A stretch of DNA of 64,000 nucleotides from DASCOT01 sp965197275 (GTDB taxonomy: Bacteria; Acidobacteriota; UBA890; WLXD01): NCBI GenBank assembly GCA_965197275.1, contig CBDAMQ010000024.1:62001-126000 (forward strand). The letters are read 5' to 3'. Positions 35,159-44,860 of the stretch are shown here, piece after piece; within the stretch, counting starts at the first letter, position 1, and every line of letters starts with the position of its first letter. Position numbers and translations under genes: made by a program. The notes beneath the pieces were generated by a model that saw only the letters and a list, made by a program, of their open reading frames with translations, was not told the origin of the DNA and did no database searches.

Positions 35159-35656
35159 TCAGTCCTCGACGACCCTCGTGCCGGCCATCTTGTCGCCCAG
35201 GCGACGTCCCTCGGCGTCGGTGAGCACGAGAACCAGCTCGACGATCATCAAGGCCAGCGCGCCGAACAGAACGAACGGCACCAACACCCAGCCGACAATC
35301 GTGATGATCAGCAGCGGTACGAGGGGTGCGAGGGCGAACATCCAGTTACGTTTGAGCGACGTCGTGATGTCGAGCGATGCGCCGTCGACTGACTCCAAAT
35401 GCAACTTCATCACGTGCTTGCCGATCGAGCGGTGGTTCATGAAATCGAATTCCATGCCGTCGCGAAGCACCATGTACGCGGCACCGATCAGCGATCCGAT
35501 CCCCGGTATGAACCCGATCACGAACGCGATGGCGCTATCGATCAAGACGGCGACAATGCGCTTGCCGAGGTCCGCTTTGCCGCTCGCAGTCGGTGCGGCC
35601 GGCGCGCCCGCAGGGTCGGGTTGTGCTGCGGGCTCCTGAACGTCGGACTCGGTCAT
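35159..35656 (-). CDS. RDD family membrane protein
   Basis: The 165-residue protein has a proline/alanine-rich N-terminus (about 1-28), then the RDD domain with GKRIVAVLIDSAIAFVIG as the first membrane helix and an Arg-Asp pair in MVLRDGMEF before the second segment. Two more helices follow near 105-145. RDD proteins are small inner-membrane proteins; some are sodium/proton antiporters, but most are uncharacterised. It is upstream of and co-directional with the ABC ATPase, with a 118-bp gap. Confidence 0.85.
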   Translation of the reverse strand: MTESDVQEPAAQPDPAGAPAAPTASGKADLGKRIVAVLIDSAIAFVIGFIPGIGSLIGAAYMVLRDGMEFDFMNHRSIGKHVMKLHLESVDGASLDITTSLKRNWMFALAPLVPLLIITIVGWVLVPFVLFGALALMIVELVLVLTDAEGRRLGDKMAGTRVVED

Positions 35657-35994
35657 CGATTACCTCCGGCGGGGGTTGTCGGAAACGGCCTGTGCACCCT
35701 CTACGTACGCCATCTCCGGATGTATAGCAACCGGGACGCGCCGGCGCGTCGGATAGCAACGCGGAATCGAGTCTCCGGCGCCGGGGCCGACGGCGGTAGC
35801 AGTCGACGCGGGTCCTCGTCAGTCCAGCCCGCTATTTGCCGCTCCTGTCCATGTGCTTCATCCCGGCCAGGCTGTTGGTCTGGCCGCTTGCCGGCGTCGC
35901 GGCCGAACATGGGACCAACGAGAATCACTCTGAACGCCAACGGTGCCCTGTCTGACGACCGCTGGTCGTCGCGATGCCGTCCAGGAGGGCGAGA
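35657..35994. other. Divergent intergenic region with a 16-bp palindrome
   Basis: No credible gene lies in these 338 bases between the divergent RDD and pal-like genes. It contains the perfect palindrome GACGCGCCGGCGCGTC (35735-35750), flanked by direct repeats TAGCAAC at 35725-35731 and 35754-35760, a plausible regulator site. AGGAGG just before 35995 is the ribosome site of the pal-like gene. Confidence 0.5.
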
Positions 35995-36587
35995 ATGAAG
36001 GATCACGCCAGACACATGGTTTCGGCGGCCGCGCTCGTTGCCCTTACCGCAGCGGCAGGTTGCGCGCCGGGGCGCAGCGTCATGCGCGGCAACTGGCCCG
36101 ACGGTCGTATCGAAGGCCCCGCGATGACGCGACCGGTACCCGTGGCGATAGCGTATCGGGCCCCGGAGATGGCAGTCGAAACTGACGATTGGCTTCCCAC
36201 CGAAACGGGCTATGAGGGGATGACTGCTGCGGAGCTCAATCGTATGGGCGTCCTGCAGCCGATCTACTTCGCGCTCGACGAGGCCAGCATCGATGCCAGT
36301 CAGATCGCGGTGCTCGACGCAAATATCGACTGGCTGAACCAGGTGCCCGACGCAGCGATCCTGATCGAAGGGCACGCCGACTCGCGTGGCTCGCGACAGT
36401 ACAACCTTGCCTCGGCCAACGCCGCGCCGAGGCGGCGCGGGACTACCTGGTCTCGCGCGGCATCGACGCTTTGCGGATCGAGGTGGTGTCGTACGGCGAG
36501 GAGCTGCCGGCGAATCCCGGGAATAGCGAAGCTGCGCGGGAGGCCAATCGCCGCGATGAGTTCGTGATCACCGCCAGAGGTCGCTAG
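35995..36587 (+). pseudogene. Pal-like OmpA-domain lipoprotein with a single-base frameshift
   Basis: The gene starts at ATG 35995 with AGGAGG six bases upstream. A signal peptide ends in a lipobox (AAGC, Cys23), and the OmpA/Pal peptidoglycan-binding domain begins near residue 85 (IYFALDEASID) and runs through IEGHADSRGSRQYNLA. After base 36420 the frame breaks. Restoring one missing C gives NRRAEAARDYLVSRGI and then VVSYGEE and NRRDEFVI, the complete Pal C-terminus ending at TAG 36585-36587. As read, the frame ends at 36567 in unrelated sequence. The corrected protein would tether the outer membrane to peptidoglycan. A sequencing or assembly error is more likely than real gene decay. Confidence 0.8.
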
Positions 36588-36681
36588 CCGGCGGTACTTC
36601 AAGGGAACGCATGGCCACCAATTAGCGGCTGCACTACCATGGCGCCCAGCCGGGTAGGGAGAGCACGCGCGCGGGGTCGCC

Positions 36682-38085
36682 ATGTTGGAGAGGTTCTTCG
36701 AGCTCGAGGCCGCGGGCACGAGCGTACGCACTGAGCTCGTCGCCGGGGCGACGACGTTCCTCACGATGGCGTACATCATCTTCGTCCAGCCTGCAGTTCT
36801 GAGCGGGGCCCTTACCGGCACGCCCACTGGGATGGATTTCGGCGCCGTCACCGTCGCCACTTGCCTTGCGGCGGCGTTGGCAACCGGGGTGATGGGCCTG
36901 TACGCCCGGTTCCCGGTCGCTCAGGCACCCGGCATGGGGCAGAACTTCTTCTTCGTGCTGTCGATCATTCCCGCCGCTGCTGCCACCGGGCATCCGGAGC
37001 CATGGCGTGCCGCATTGGGGGTGATATTCGTCGCCGGCGTGCTGTTCCTGCTGCTGTCGCTCCTCGGCGTGCGGCAGCTGATGATCGACGCCCTGAGCCC
37101 CTCCATGAAGAGTGCGATCGGCGCCGGGATAGGTATCTTCATCGCCTTTATCGGTCTGCAGAACGCGGCGGTGGTGGTACGCGATCCGGGAACGGCAGTC
37201 TCGTTGACGTCAGCGCTGGATTCGCCAGACAGCCTGCTGTTCTTCTTCGGTCTGGCGGTAACCGCGATCCTCTATGCCCGGCGGGTTCCGGCGGCGCTGT
37301 TGCTGGGGATGTTCTCGACCCTCGCGGCGGCGCTGGTCACGCGCGCATTGCTCGCCGCCTCGCCTGTAGCCGGTCCGCCCGCCACATCCATGTTGATGAC
37401 GCGCTTCGAGGTCGCCGATCGGCTGACGGCGGTGCCGCCATCGATCGTGCCGACGCTGCTGCAGCTGGACGTGGCCGCTGCGCTGTCATGGGATCTGCTT
37501 CCGCTCGTGGTGTTGGTGTTGTTCATGGACATGTTCGACACCATCGGAACGCTCGTGGCGGTGGCTCAGCGTGCCCGGCTGATGCGCGGTGATCGGCTGT
37601 TGCGGTCCGGCAGGGCGTTCCTCTCCGACGCAATCGGCACAGTCGCGGGAGCCGCCCTCGGCACCAGCACGGTGACGAGCTACGTGGAGAGCGCCGCCGG
37701 CGTAGAGCAGGGAGGTCGCACGGGCCTCACCGCAGTCGTTGCCGCCGGCCTGTTTCTGCTGGCGCTGCCGCTGACGCCGCTCATCGCGATGATCGGCAGC
37801 TACCCGCCGATCACGGCACCGGTGCTTCTGATCGTCGGGGCGTTGATGATGCGTTGCGTGACGTCGATCGAATGGGACGACGCCACCGAGGCGTTGCCGG
37901 CGTTCCTGACGGTGATCGGCATCCCGCTCACGTACTCCATCGCCGACGGCATTGCGATGGGCCTGATTGCCTACCCGATCATCAAGCTGTCGAGCGGTCG
38001 CGCGCGCGAGGCGAACTGGATGTCGCGGCTGCTGGCATTGATCCTCGTTGCTTACTTCGTGCTGCTGCGACCGCAGATCGGTTGA
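36682..38085 (+). CDS. NCS2 family purine permease, AzgA type
   Basis: The 467-residue protein has about 13 membrane helices. It begins with ERFFELEAAGTSVRTELVAG and GATTFLTMAYIIFVQP, the hallmark of the AzgA/PbuG (hypoxanthine/guanine/adenine) branch of NCS2 nucleobase:proton symporters. Conserved GMGQNFFF and LFMDMFDTIGTLV motifs and the GTSTVTSYVESAAGV stretch line the substrate site. It imports purine bases. Its stop codon abuts the stop codon of the convergent coiled-coil gene (TGA next to TCA), with no spacer at all. Confidence 0.9.
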   Translation: MLERFFELEAAGTSVRTELVAGATTFLTMAYIIFVQPAVLSGALTGTPTGMDFGAVTVATCLAAALATGVMGLYARFPVAQAPGMGQNFFFVLSIIPAAAATGHPEPWRAALGVIFVAGVLFLLLSLLGVRQLMIDALSPSMKSAIGAGIGIFIAFIGLQNAAVVVRDPGTAVSLTSALDSPDSLLFFFGLAVTAILYARRVPAALLLGMFSTLAAALVTRALLAASPVAGPPATSMLMTRFEVADRLTAVPPSIVPTLLQLDVAAALSWDLLPLVVLVLFMDMFDTIGTLVAVAQRARLMRGDRLLRSGRAFLSDAIGTVAGAALGTSTVTSYVESAAGVEQGGRTGLTAVVAAGLFLLALPLTPLIAMIGSYPPITAPVLLIVGALMMRCVTSIEWDDATEALPAFLTVIGIPLTYSIADGIAMGLIAYPIIKLSSGRAREANWMSRLLALILVAYFVLLRPQIG

Positions 38086-39402
38086 TCAGCGCAGCTTGCG
38101 CGCCGACTCTACCCAGCTTCCGCTGACGATACGCTTGACATTTGTATCGAGTGCCGTGGCGGCCTCTTCGATGTCATCAGCGTTCCAACGAGCGATTTGC
38201 TCGAACCGAGTGACGCCGATCTGGTGCAGGAGCCGCTCGAAGACCGGGCCGATCCCTCGGATGAGCTTGAGGTCATCGCGGTCGGCTTGACGAAGCTCCG
38301 GATGGCGCTGCTCCTCGAGATCGGCTAGCCGGCGACGATAAGCAATGATCTGCGAGTCGCGCCTCGCCAACGCTTCGCGCCAGCGCACGTCGTCGGTGGC
38401 GCCGGCGGTGCGATGCGATTCGAGCTCCGTACGGACCGACTGTGCGTCGCGCCGCAGCGGCTCGAGTTCCTTTTGGAGGTTCTCGACCACGGATCGGTGC
38501 ACCGTCTCCTGCTTGCGATTGCGTTCGATCTGGCGGCTGAGCTTACGGCCGGCCTCCTCCAGATCGCGCTGCAGGCGCGCTGTTGCAACGCCGCTCTCGG
38601 CCAGCTTGCTGCCAGCGCGACGGTGCTCACGGCGGACTCCGTCGAGCTCGGCGCGCAGGTCGTTGACGCGGACGCGGAGCTCGTTGACGCGCACGTCGCG
38701 GGCGTTCAATTGCTCTTCCAGATCGGTTGCCCTCGCTTCCTGGGCCGGGGACATCGATGCCGCCGCCGCCTTCTCGACCTGGGCCTCGAGCTCCAGCACC
38801 CGGGCTTGTCCGGCCCGCACCTGCTCCTCGAGGGGCTCGAGCTCGATCATGCGGCTCTCAAGCGTCGCGATATGGGCGGCGCGCGCATCGATGGCGCCCC
38901 GGAGACTGTCGACCTCCGATTGCAGGGCGACCAGCGTCGAGGTCTTGTCGTGCAACTCCGCTTCGACCTCGGCACGCAGTCGACGCTCGGTGGTGAGGTC
39001 AGTGCGGGCGTCGCGGCGCTGACGCGCGTCCTCGAGCACCTCCACAGCAGCTCCGCCACGTGAACGCTCCGGCCTCGTCTCGGGCACCGGTTGGCGCCTC
39101 GAAGCGGCCAGCATCGCCCGCGGCGCGGACTGGTTACCGGGAGATTTCTTGGCCTCGCCGATCTTGGCCTCGAGTCCGCGATTGGTGCGCTCCAACGTGT
39201 CGTTGCGTGAGCGCAGGCTCTCCACCTGGCGGTAGGACTCCGACAGCTCGCGGTCCTTCACGTCCGTCGTGGCACTCAGCGTCTGTCTCAGGTCCTCAAC
39301 GTGTTCGGTCTCGCGAAACCCACGCATCGACCAGCCGAGAAACCACCCGGCCAGAGCGGCCAGCAGCAGGCACAGACCGATCTGCAGCAGAAGCCAGGTC
39401 AC
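38086..39402 (-). CDS. Membrane-anchored coiled-coil protein with C-terminal helix-hairpin-helix domain
   Basis: The 438-residue protein has one N-terminal membrane helix (about 3-26), a long charged coiled coil (about 30-360) and a C-terminal domain (about 370-430: LKLIRGIGPVFERLLHQIGV). That domain resembles the helix-hairpin-helix module seen in COG3743-type proteins and in extended NuoE proteins. Such modules bind DNA or proteins; the function is not known. It is the last gene of a three-gene operon (small membrane protein, BON protein, this one), with 4-bp start/stop overlaps. Confidence 0.75.
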   Translation of the reverse strand: MTWLLLQIGLCLLLAALAGWFLGWSMRGFRETEHVEDLRQTLSATTDVKDRELSESYRQVESLRSRNDTLERTNRGLEAKIGEAKKSPGNQSAPRAMLAASRRQPVPETRPERSRGGAAVEVLEDARQRRDARTDLTTERRLRAEVEAELHDKTSTLVALQSEVDSLRGAIDARAAHIATLESRMIELEPLEEQVRAGQARVLELEAQVEKAAAASMSPAQEARATDLEEQLNARDVRVNELRVRVNDLRAELDGVRREHRRAGSKLAESGVATARLQRDLEEAGRKLSRQIERNRKQETVHRSVVENLQKELEPLRRDAQSVRTELESHRTAGATDDVRWREALARRDSQIIAYRRRLADLEEQRHPELRQADRDDLKLIRGIGPVFERLLHQIGVTRFEQIARWNADDIEEAATALDTNVKRIVSGSWVESARKLR

Positions 39403-40097
39403 GCGTCATCTCCGCCAGCGGCGCTGCCGAGGCCGTTGAACAGGTCGAAGCGCCAGCGCAGCCCTGGAATCTCTGCTGCCAACTCGTCGATATGACGTCG
39501 GTCAGAGATGCTTCCTACACGGCCTCCGAGGACGGCTTGATCTCCGTGCACGCTCAGCCGACCAGTTTCCGACAGAGCTCCCATGATCCGAATCAAAACG
39601 CTTGGATCGGTGAGCCAATCGCTAGGCTCGAGCTGGCTTTCAATCCGCAGATCGGATCGGACGCCGCTGCCGCCGAACGTGTCTTCCGCAGCCCGGATGA
39701 GACCCCTTGCTTCGGAGTCGGCAACGCGCCCGGACAGAACCAGCATCGAGCCCAGTCGCAGCAATCGCAGCTCGGCGGGCGCCGTGGCACGCGGGCCGGG
39801 GATTGACTCGACGACGCGCTCCACGATGAGCTCGTTGCGTACGGAACGGACGCCTGGCACGCCGCTTACGATGGCGACGATCCGGTTTGCTTCATCGGAC
39901 GACGGCACGAAGCCGCCGAGGACCGCGTCGCGACCGTCGAATACCAGTCCGTAGTAGGCCACGCCGGCGCTGGCCAGCGCGGCCTGTGAGCGCCTCATGA
40001 GATCCGTCTGTATGCCGCCCACGGTTACGACGACGCCCACGATCAGCGCCCCGAGGAGCAGCATTGTGATGACCCGAAAGCGGACGCGCTCGTTCAC
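39399..40097 (-). CDS. BON-domain membrane-anchored protein
   Basis: The 232-residue protein has a membrane helix at about 8-30 and then two or three BON-like modules (about 50-95, 105-150 and 170-215), with the typical VLGGFVPSSDEANRIV and VLSGRVADSEARG strand-helix pattern. BON domains bind phospholipid or peptidoglycan surfaces, and OmpA-family proteins such as ArfA carry them. No OmpA domain is present here. It overlaps both neighbours by 4 bp (ATGA/GTGA type), so the three proteins are probably made in fixed ratio and work in the envelope. Confidence 0.7.
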   Translation of the reverse strand: MNERVRFRVITMLLLGALIVGVVVTVGGIQTDLMRRSQAALASAGVAYYGLVFDGRDAVLGGFVPSSDEANRIVAIVSGVPGVRSVRNELIVERVVESIPGPRATAPAELRLLRLGSMLVLSGRVADSEARGLIRAAEDTFGGSGVRSDLRIESQLEPSDWLTDPSVLIRIMGALSETGRLSVHGDQAVLGGRVGSISDRRHIDELAAEIPGLRWRFDLFNGLGSAAGGDDA

Positions 40098-40507
40098 GGT
40101 GATGCCTCCGGCTGGGTGAGCCCGAGGGCCGGACGACGTCCGGGGAGCATCATGCCGGCAATCAACAGCGCCACCCCGGCACCCAGTGCGGCAGCCAGCA
40201 GCATCAGCTGGGCGCGAGTTACGCGCTCATAGTCGTTGAAGCGGACGCGGAGCTGGGTCGGATTCACGGGAACGTGTCCGGGACCTTGGCGCAGCTCGCC
40301 AGCGCTAGCGATCTCCAACAATGGCTCGCCCTCGACGTAGACTTCGGCTTGAGAAGCAGCTTCGCGCAGGGTGGGAGCATCCTCCAGCGGTGGCCAGTAG
40401 GCGTCCTCGCGCAACGGACGTGACACCTGCGCAGCCATGGCCACGGCGATCGCCAGACAGACGCCGGCCGGCACCAGCAACGCGACTCTGGACGGCGTGC
40501 CCCTCAT
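40094..40507 (-). CDS. Small two-helix membrane protein of unknown function
   Basis: From ATG 40507 the protein has 137 residues, with a membrane helix at about 8-27, a periplasmic stretch of about 75 residues (EDAYWPPLEDAPTLREAASQAEVYVEGEP) and a second helix at about 104-123. I do not recognise a family. The open frame extends to 40846, but the extra N-terminus is low-complexity and overlaps fumC. It is the first gene of the coupled envelope operon and is divergent from fumC. Confidence 0.6.
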   Translation of the reverse strand: MRGTPSRVALLVPAGVCLAIAVAMAAQVSRPLREDAYWPPLEDAPTLREAASQAEVYVEGEPLLEIASAGELRQGPGHVPVNPTQLRVRFNDYERVTRAQLMLLAAALGAGVALLIAGMMLPGRRPALGLTQPEASP

Positions 40508-40772
40508 CGGCCCTAGCCCCTTCCATGTCCAGTTCGTGCGGGTCTGATCGTCCTTGTACCTTAACCGAATTGGGGAGGTTTTTCCTGGGAGCCGGACCTG
40601 CAGGTGGTTTACCGGGGCCGGCTGTTGGACGCGTCCGAATGCGGGCGATCGTAGGGGAAAGTCCGTACAATGAGGTTTTCCGACAGCTGGGCGTGTCTGC
40701 GACGTTGACGCGTACCTTCGGTCCCCTCGACGCGAGCCTGAGGGCAACCCAGCCAGGTCGCAGGAGCAGCTG

Positions 40773-42203
<1,431 letters not shown>

Positions 42204-42210
42204 TGGCACT

Positions 42211-42484
42211 AGTGGCCTGTAACAGATGAACGTTGCCTATCGCAGATGGGATTTGCGGGTGAGATCCAGGCGCGGGGAGGAGGGCGATGCAGTGAGCATC
42301 GTCGAGGAGGCGCAACGCCGATATCGCCCGCAACTGCCCATCTGTCCGCAGGATGGCGGCGAAATCGACCCGTCTGCGGCGTTGCGTCTCCTCCAAGATG
42401 TGCCAACATCGTCTCGTCGGTGCGCCTGGCATCCGGGCCCATTTCGCCACCACGATAGGCAACGTTCATCTGTTACAGGCCACT
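42211..42484 (-). mobile_element. MITE-like miniature element, copy B (274 bp)
   Basis: Perfect 32-bp terminal inverted repeats occupy 42211-42242 and 42453-42484. The body is homologous to copy A in reverse orientation (for example, the reverse complement of 42424-42452 equals the bases just inside the left end of copy A). An inner inverted repeat pairs GAGGAGGCGCAACGCCG (42304-42320) with a one-mismatch partner near 42376-42392. TA dinucleotides flank the outer GTGGCC ends, as for IS630/mariner-type insertion. It fills the 288-bp convergent gap between fumC and the zinc-ribbon gene, 7 bp from each stop codon. Confidence 0.88.
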
Positions 42485-42491
42485 AGGCGCC

Positions 42492-42674
42492 TCAGTCAAC
42501 GCAGGATCGATACCACCCGCAGGCGAGACAAATCTGCTTGCAGTGTTGCTCGTGAAGCGCCGGTAACGTGCACCACGGGCAGCGGCCCGAGCTGTTCACC
42601 GACGGATGCGTCTGCCAGTCGTAGCTGTCCTCAGCCTTCGCCGGCTCGACGGCCTCCGACTCCGAGGCGGTCAC
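42492..42674 (-). CDS. Small cysteine-rich zinc-ribbon protein
   Basis: The 60-residue product is encoded from GTG 42674, which overlaps the SDR stop codon as GTGA, so it is translationally coupled. The C-terminal half carries CPWC, then HEQHC and CLAC pairs, a likely zinc-binding knuckle. The longer open frame to 42815 is only a shadow of the SDR gene. It may be a small regulator or chaperone; no named family is recognised. Confidence 0.6.
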   Translation of the reverse strand: MTASESEAVEPAKAEDSYDWQTHPSVNSSGRCPWCTLPALHEQHCKQICLACGWYRSCVD

Positions 42675-43347
42675 CACGGCAGGGCTTGCCAGGTGAAGTC
42701 GAAGAAACCGCCGCTGGAGTCCGGACCCAGCCCGTCGATCAGTCGCACGAGCCCGGCGACGCTTTCGCGCACTGGCGTCGGAGCGGCCGAGCCGCCCATG
42801 CTCGTCTGTACCCATCCTGGGTGCAGCACCGCGCAGGTGAATCCCTCGGCCGCCAGATCGACCGAGAGGCTGCGATTGAGCATGTTGAGCGCCGCTTTGC
42901 TCGCCCGATAGCCATACGAGCCGCCGCTCGTATTGTCGGTGACGCTGCCCATCAGACTGGTGATCTGCATCACCTTGCGCGTTTGGCCGCGACGCAAGTG
43001 CGGTAGCAACGCCTCGGTGAGTCGCAGCGCCCCGAGCGCATTGGTGTCGAAGAAATCCATCAGCCGGTCGTAATCGAGCGTGCCGAGTTGCCCACCCCGC
43101 ACGCCGATACCGGCGTTGTTTATCAGCACGTCCAGGGCGGTGTGTTCCAGGGCTGCAACGAGCCTGCGGTCTGATCGGCGCTGGTCACATCGAGCCTCTC
43201 GACTCGCACGTCGAGATCGCGGAGCTTGTCGGCGGCATCCGGATTGCGTGTCGTAGCAATGACGCGATCGCCTCTCATCGACATCTGACGAGCGAGCTCG
43301 AGCCCGATGCCGCGATTGGCGCCGGTGATTAGAACATCGAGTGCCAT
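42671..43347 (-). pseudogene. Short-chain dehydrogenase/reductase with a single-base frameshift
   Basis: The gene starts at ATG 43347, with GAGAGGG upstream. The N-terminal frame has the cofactor motif TGANRGIG and runs to about 43163. From there the second frame continues with DVLINNAGIGV, the active-site YGYRASK (Tyr-x3-Lys) and the C-terminal HPGWVQTSMGG. Restoring one G on the plus strand next to 43162 joins the two frames as an unbroken SDR of about 225 residues (classical NAD(P)-dependent, like carbonyl or C-factor reductases). All key residues are present, so the break is probably a sequence error. Substrate unknown. Confidence 0.8.
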
Positions 43348-43456
43348 GCGAACCCTCTCAAGACCTGATCGCACTGCGAAGTCGGCCACCGCCCCCCTCA
43401 CGCGAACACCAGTCTATTGCGCCCCTTCTGGCGACACTAGCGGCGCGCGTCGATGG

Positions 43457-44578
43457 TCACTCCACAGGCTCGAACAGCCGCATCTGCGGTAGTCTGCTGG
43501 CCGCTGGATCTGGGTGACTGTTCAGCTCATCGAGACGTCCGAGGTTCGCGACCCCGAGCCCGATCAAACGGATGCCGGCGCCGCGGCGCAGCTCGACGCG
43601 ACGCGCCAACCCACGCGCGATGGCTCGCAGCTCGTCCGTATCGCGTACCGGATGGCCTGGTGTGTGCGATCGCGTCACGGTGCGGAAATCGTGGAAGCGA
43701 ACCTTCAGCACCACGGTGCGCGCCCAAAGATCTCGCCGTTCGAGCGCGGCGCACAGCCGCTTGGCGAAGTCCCGGACTCGTGGTGCTGCCTCCCTCCAGC
43801 TGCGGATGTCGCGGTCGAACGTAGTTTCTGCCGAGATTGATTTCGGCTGCCCCGGTTTGCTGACCGGGCGCTCATCGATGCCGTTTGCCAGCTCGGCGAT
43901 GCGGGCGCCGGCCTTGCCCAGCAGCTCGCGTAGCTGCTCCGGATCGGCAGTCGCCAGGTCGCCAATGCGCGGCAGTCCAGCGGCTCGCAGTCGGGCGGCG
44001 GTCGACGGGCCGATGCCCCAGATGCGATCGACGTCGAGGGGAGCGAGGAAGCCGACGGCATCGGCGGCGGCGATGGCGGTCAGGCCGTCGGGTTTCTCGT
44101 AGTCGGATGCCAGCTTGGCGAGGAACTTGTTGGCCGCTACTCCGGCGGACACGGTGAGCCCGACACGTGTCCTCACCTGCCGGCGGATCCTGGTGGCGAT
44201 ATCGATGCCGCTCTCCGATCGCTTCGACACGTCGAGGAAGGCCTCGTCGAGCGATAGCGGTTGCACCAGGTCGGTCCACTCCCGATAAACCTCGAACACT
44301 CTTTGTGACAGTTCGCGATAACGATCGAAGCGGGGGCGAAGGTAGATACCATCAGGGCAGCGGCGACGGGCGATGGCCATCGGAAGTGCCGAATGGACTC
44401 CGAAGGCGCGCGCCTCATAGGAGGCGGAGGCGACGACACCGCGGGGGCCGAGGCCGCCGACGATGACCGGCTTGCCGCCGAGCTCGAGATTATCGAGAAC
44501 CTCGACGGAGGGGTAGAAGGCATCCAGGTCCAGGTGCAGGATCTTTCTCGACATGGCCATCGCCATCGTACCAACCAC
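43457..44578 (-). CDS. dinB: DNA polymerase IV (Y-family)
   Basis: The 373-residue protein has the first catalytic motif HLDLDAFYPSVE near the N-terminus (two-metal Asp), the second SLDEAFLDV near residue 105, and the helix-hairpin-helix IWGIGPSTAARLRAAGL near 190. The little-finger domain follows. It carries out error-prone translesion synthesis. The likely start is the ATG of MSRKILHLDL (44554), since the first eight residues precede the usual N-terminus; 44578 is the longest frame. No LexA box is obvious upstream. Confidence 0.93.
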   Translation of the reverse strand: MVGTMAMAMSRKILHLDLDAFYPSVEVLDNLELGGKPVIVGGLGPRGVVASASYEARAFGVHSALPMAIARRRCPDGIYLRPRFDRYRELSQRVFEVYREWTDLVQPLSLDEAFLDVSKRSESGIDIATRIRRQVRTRVGLTVSAGVAANKFLAKLASDYEKPDGLTAIAAADAVGFLAPLDVDRIWGIGPSTAARLRAAGLPRIGDLATADPEQLRELLGKAGARIAELANGIDERPVSKPGQPKSISAETTFDRDIRSWREAAPRVRDFAKRLCAALERRDLWARTVVLKVRFHDFRTVTRSHTPGHPVRDTDELRAIARGLARRVELRRGAGIRLIGLGVANLGRLDELNSHPDPAASRLPQMRLFEPVE

Positions 44579-44589
44579 CGGACCCCGAG

Positions 44590-44860
44590 ATGATGAATCT
44601 GGACGACCTCCCGACGCCAGAGCTGATCGTCGACCTCGACAAGCTGGAGCGCAACATCAACGCAATGGCAGTGTGCGCCGAGCGGCTGGGTGTAGTGCTG
44701 CGCCCCCACGTAAGAACGCACAAGTGTCTGGAGATCGGGTGGCTTCAGGTAGGGGCAGGTTCGCGGTCAGCGCGTCGTCGATCGTTGGCGAGTATGGATC
44801 GGTCGCTAGCTCCACGCAGCAGTGGTGCGCGATCACGCTCTCACGATTCAGGATGCAAGC
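44590..44860 (+). pseudogene. N-terminal relic of a D-threonine aldolase/D-serine dehydratase-like (alanine racemase fold) gene
   Basis: The first 48 or so codons (LDDLPTPELIVDLDKLERNI and RPHVRTHKCLEIG) are clearly the N-terminus of the DSD1/D-threonine aldolase family, including the PLP-Lys region (RPHVRTHK). After that the frame shifts: another frame reads RFAVSASSIVGEYGS, which fits the next family segment, and then similarity ends. The remaining 300 or so residues are gone. The fragment runs into the 3' end of the convergent GGDEF gene. Confidence 0.7.

Noticed and set aside
36418..36430. Programmed -1 frameshift in the pal-like gene
   Set aside because: No slippery heptamer or downstream pseudoknot is visible, and Pal genes do not use frameshifting.
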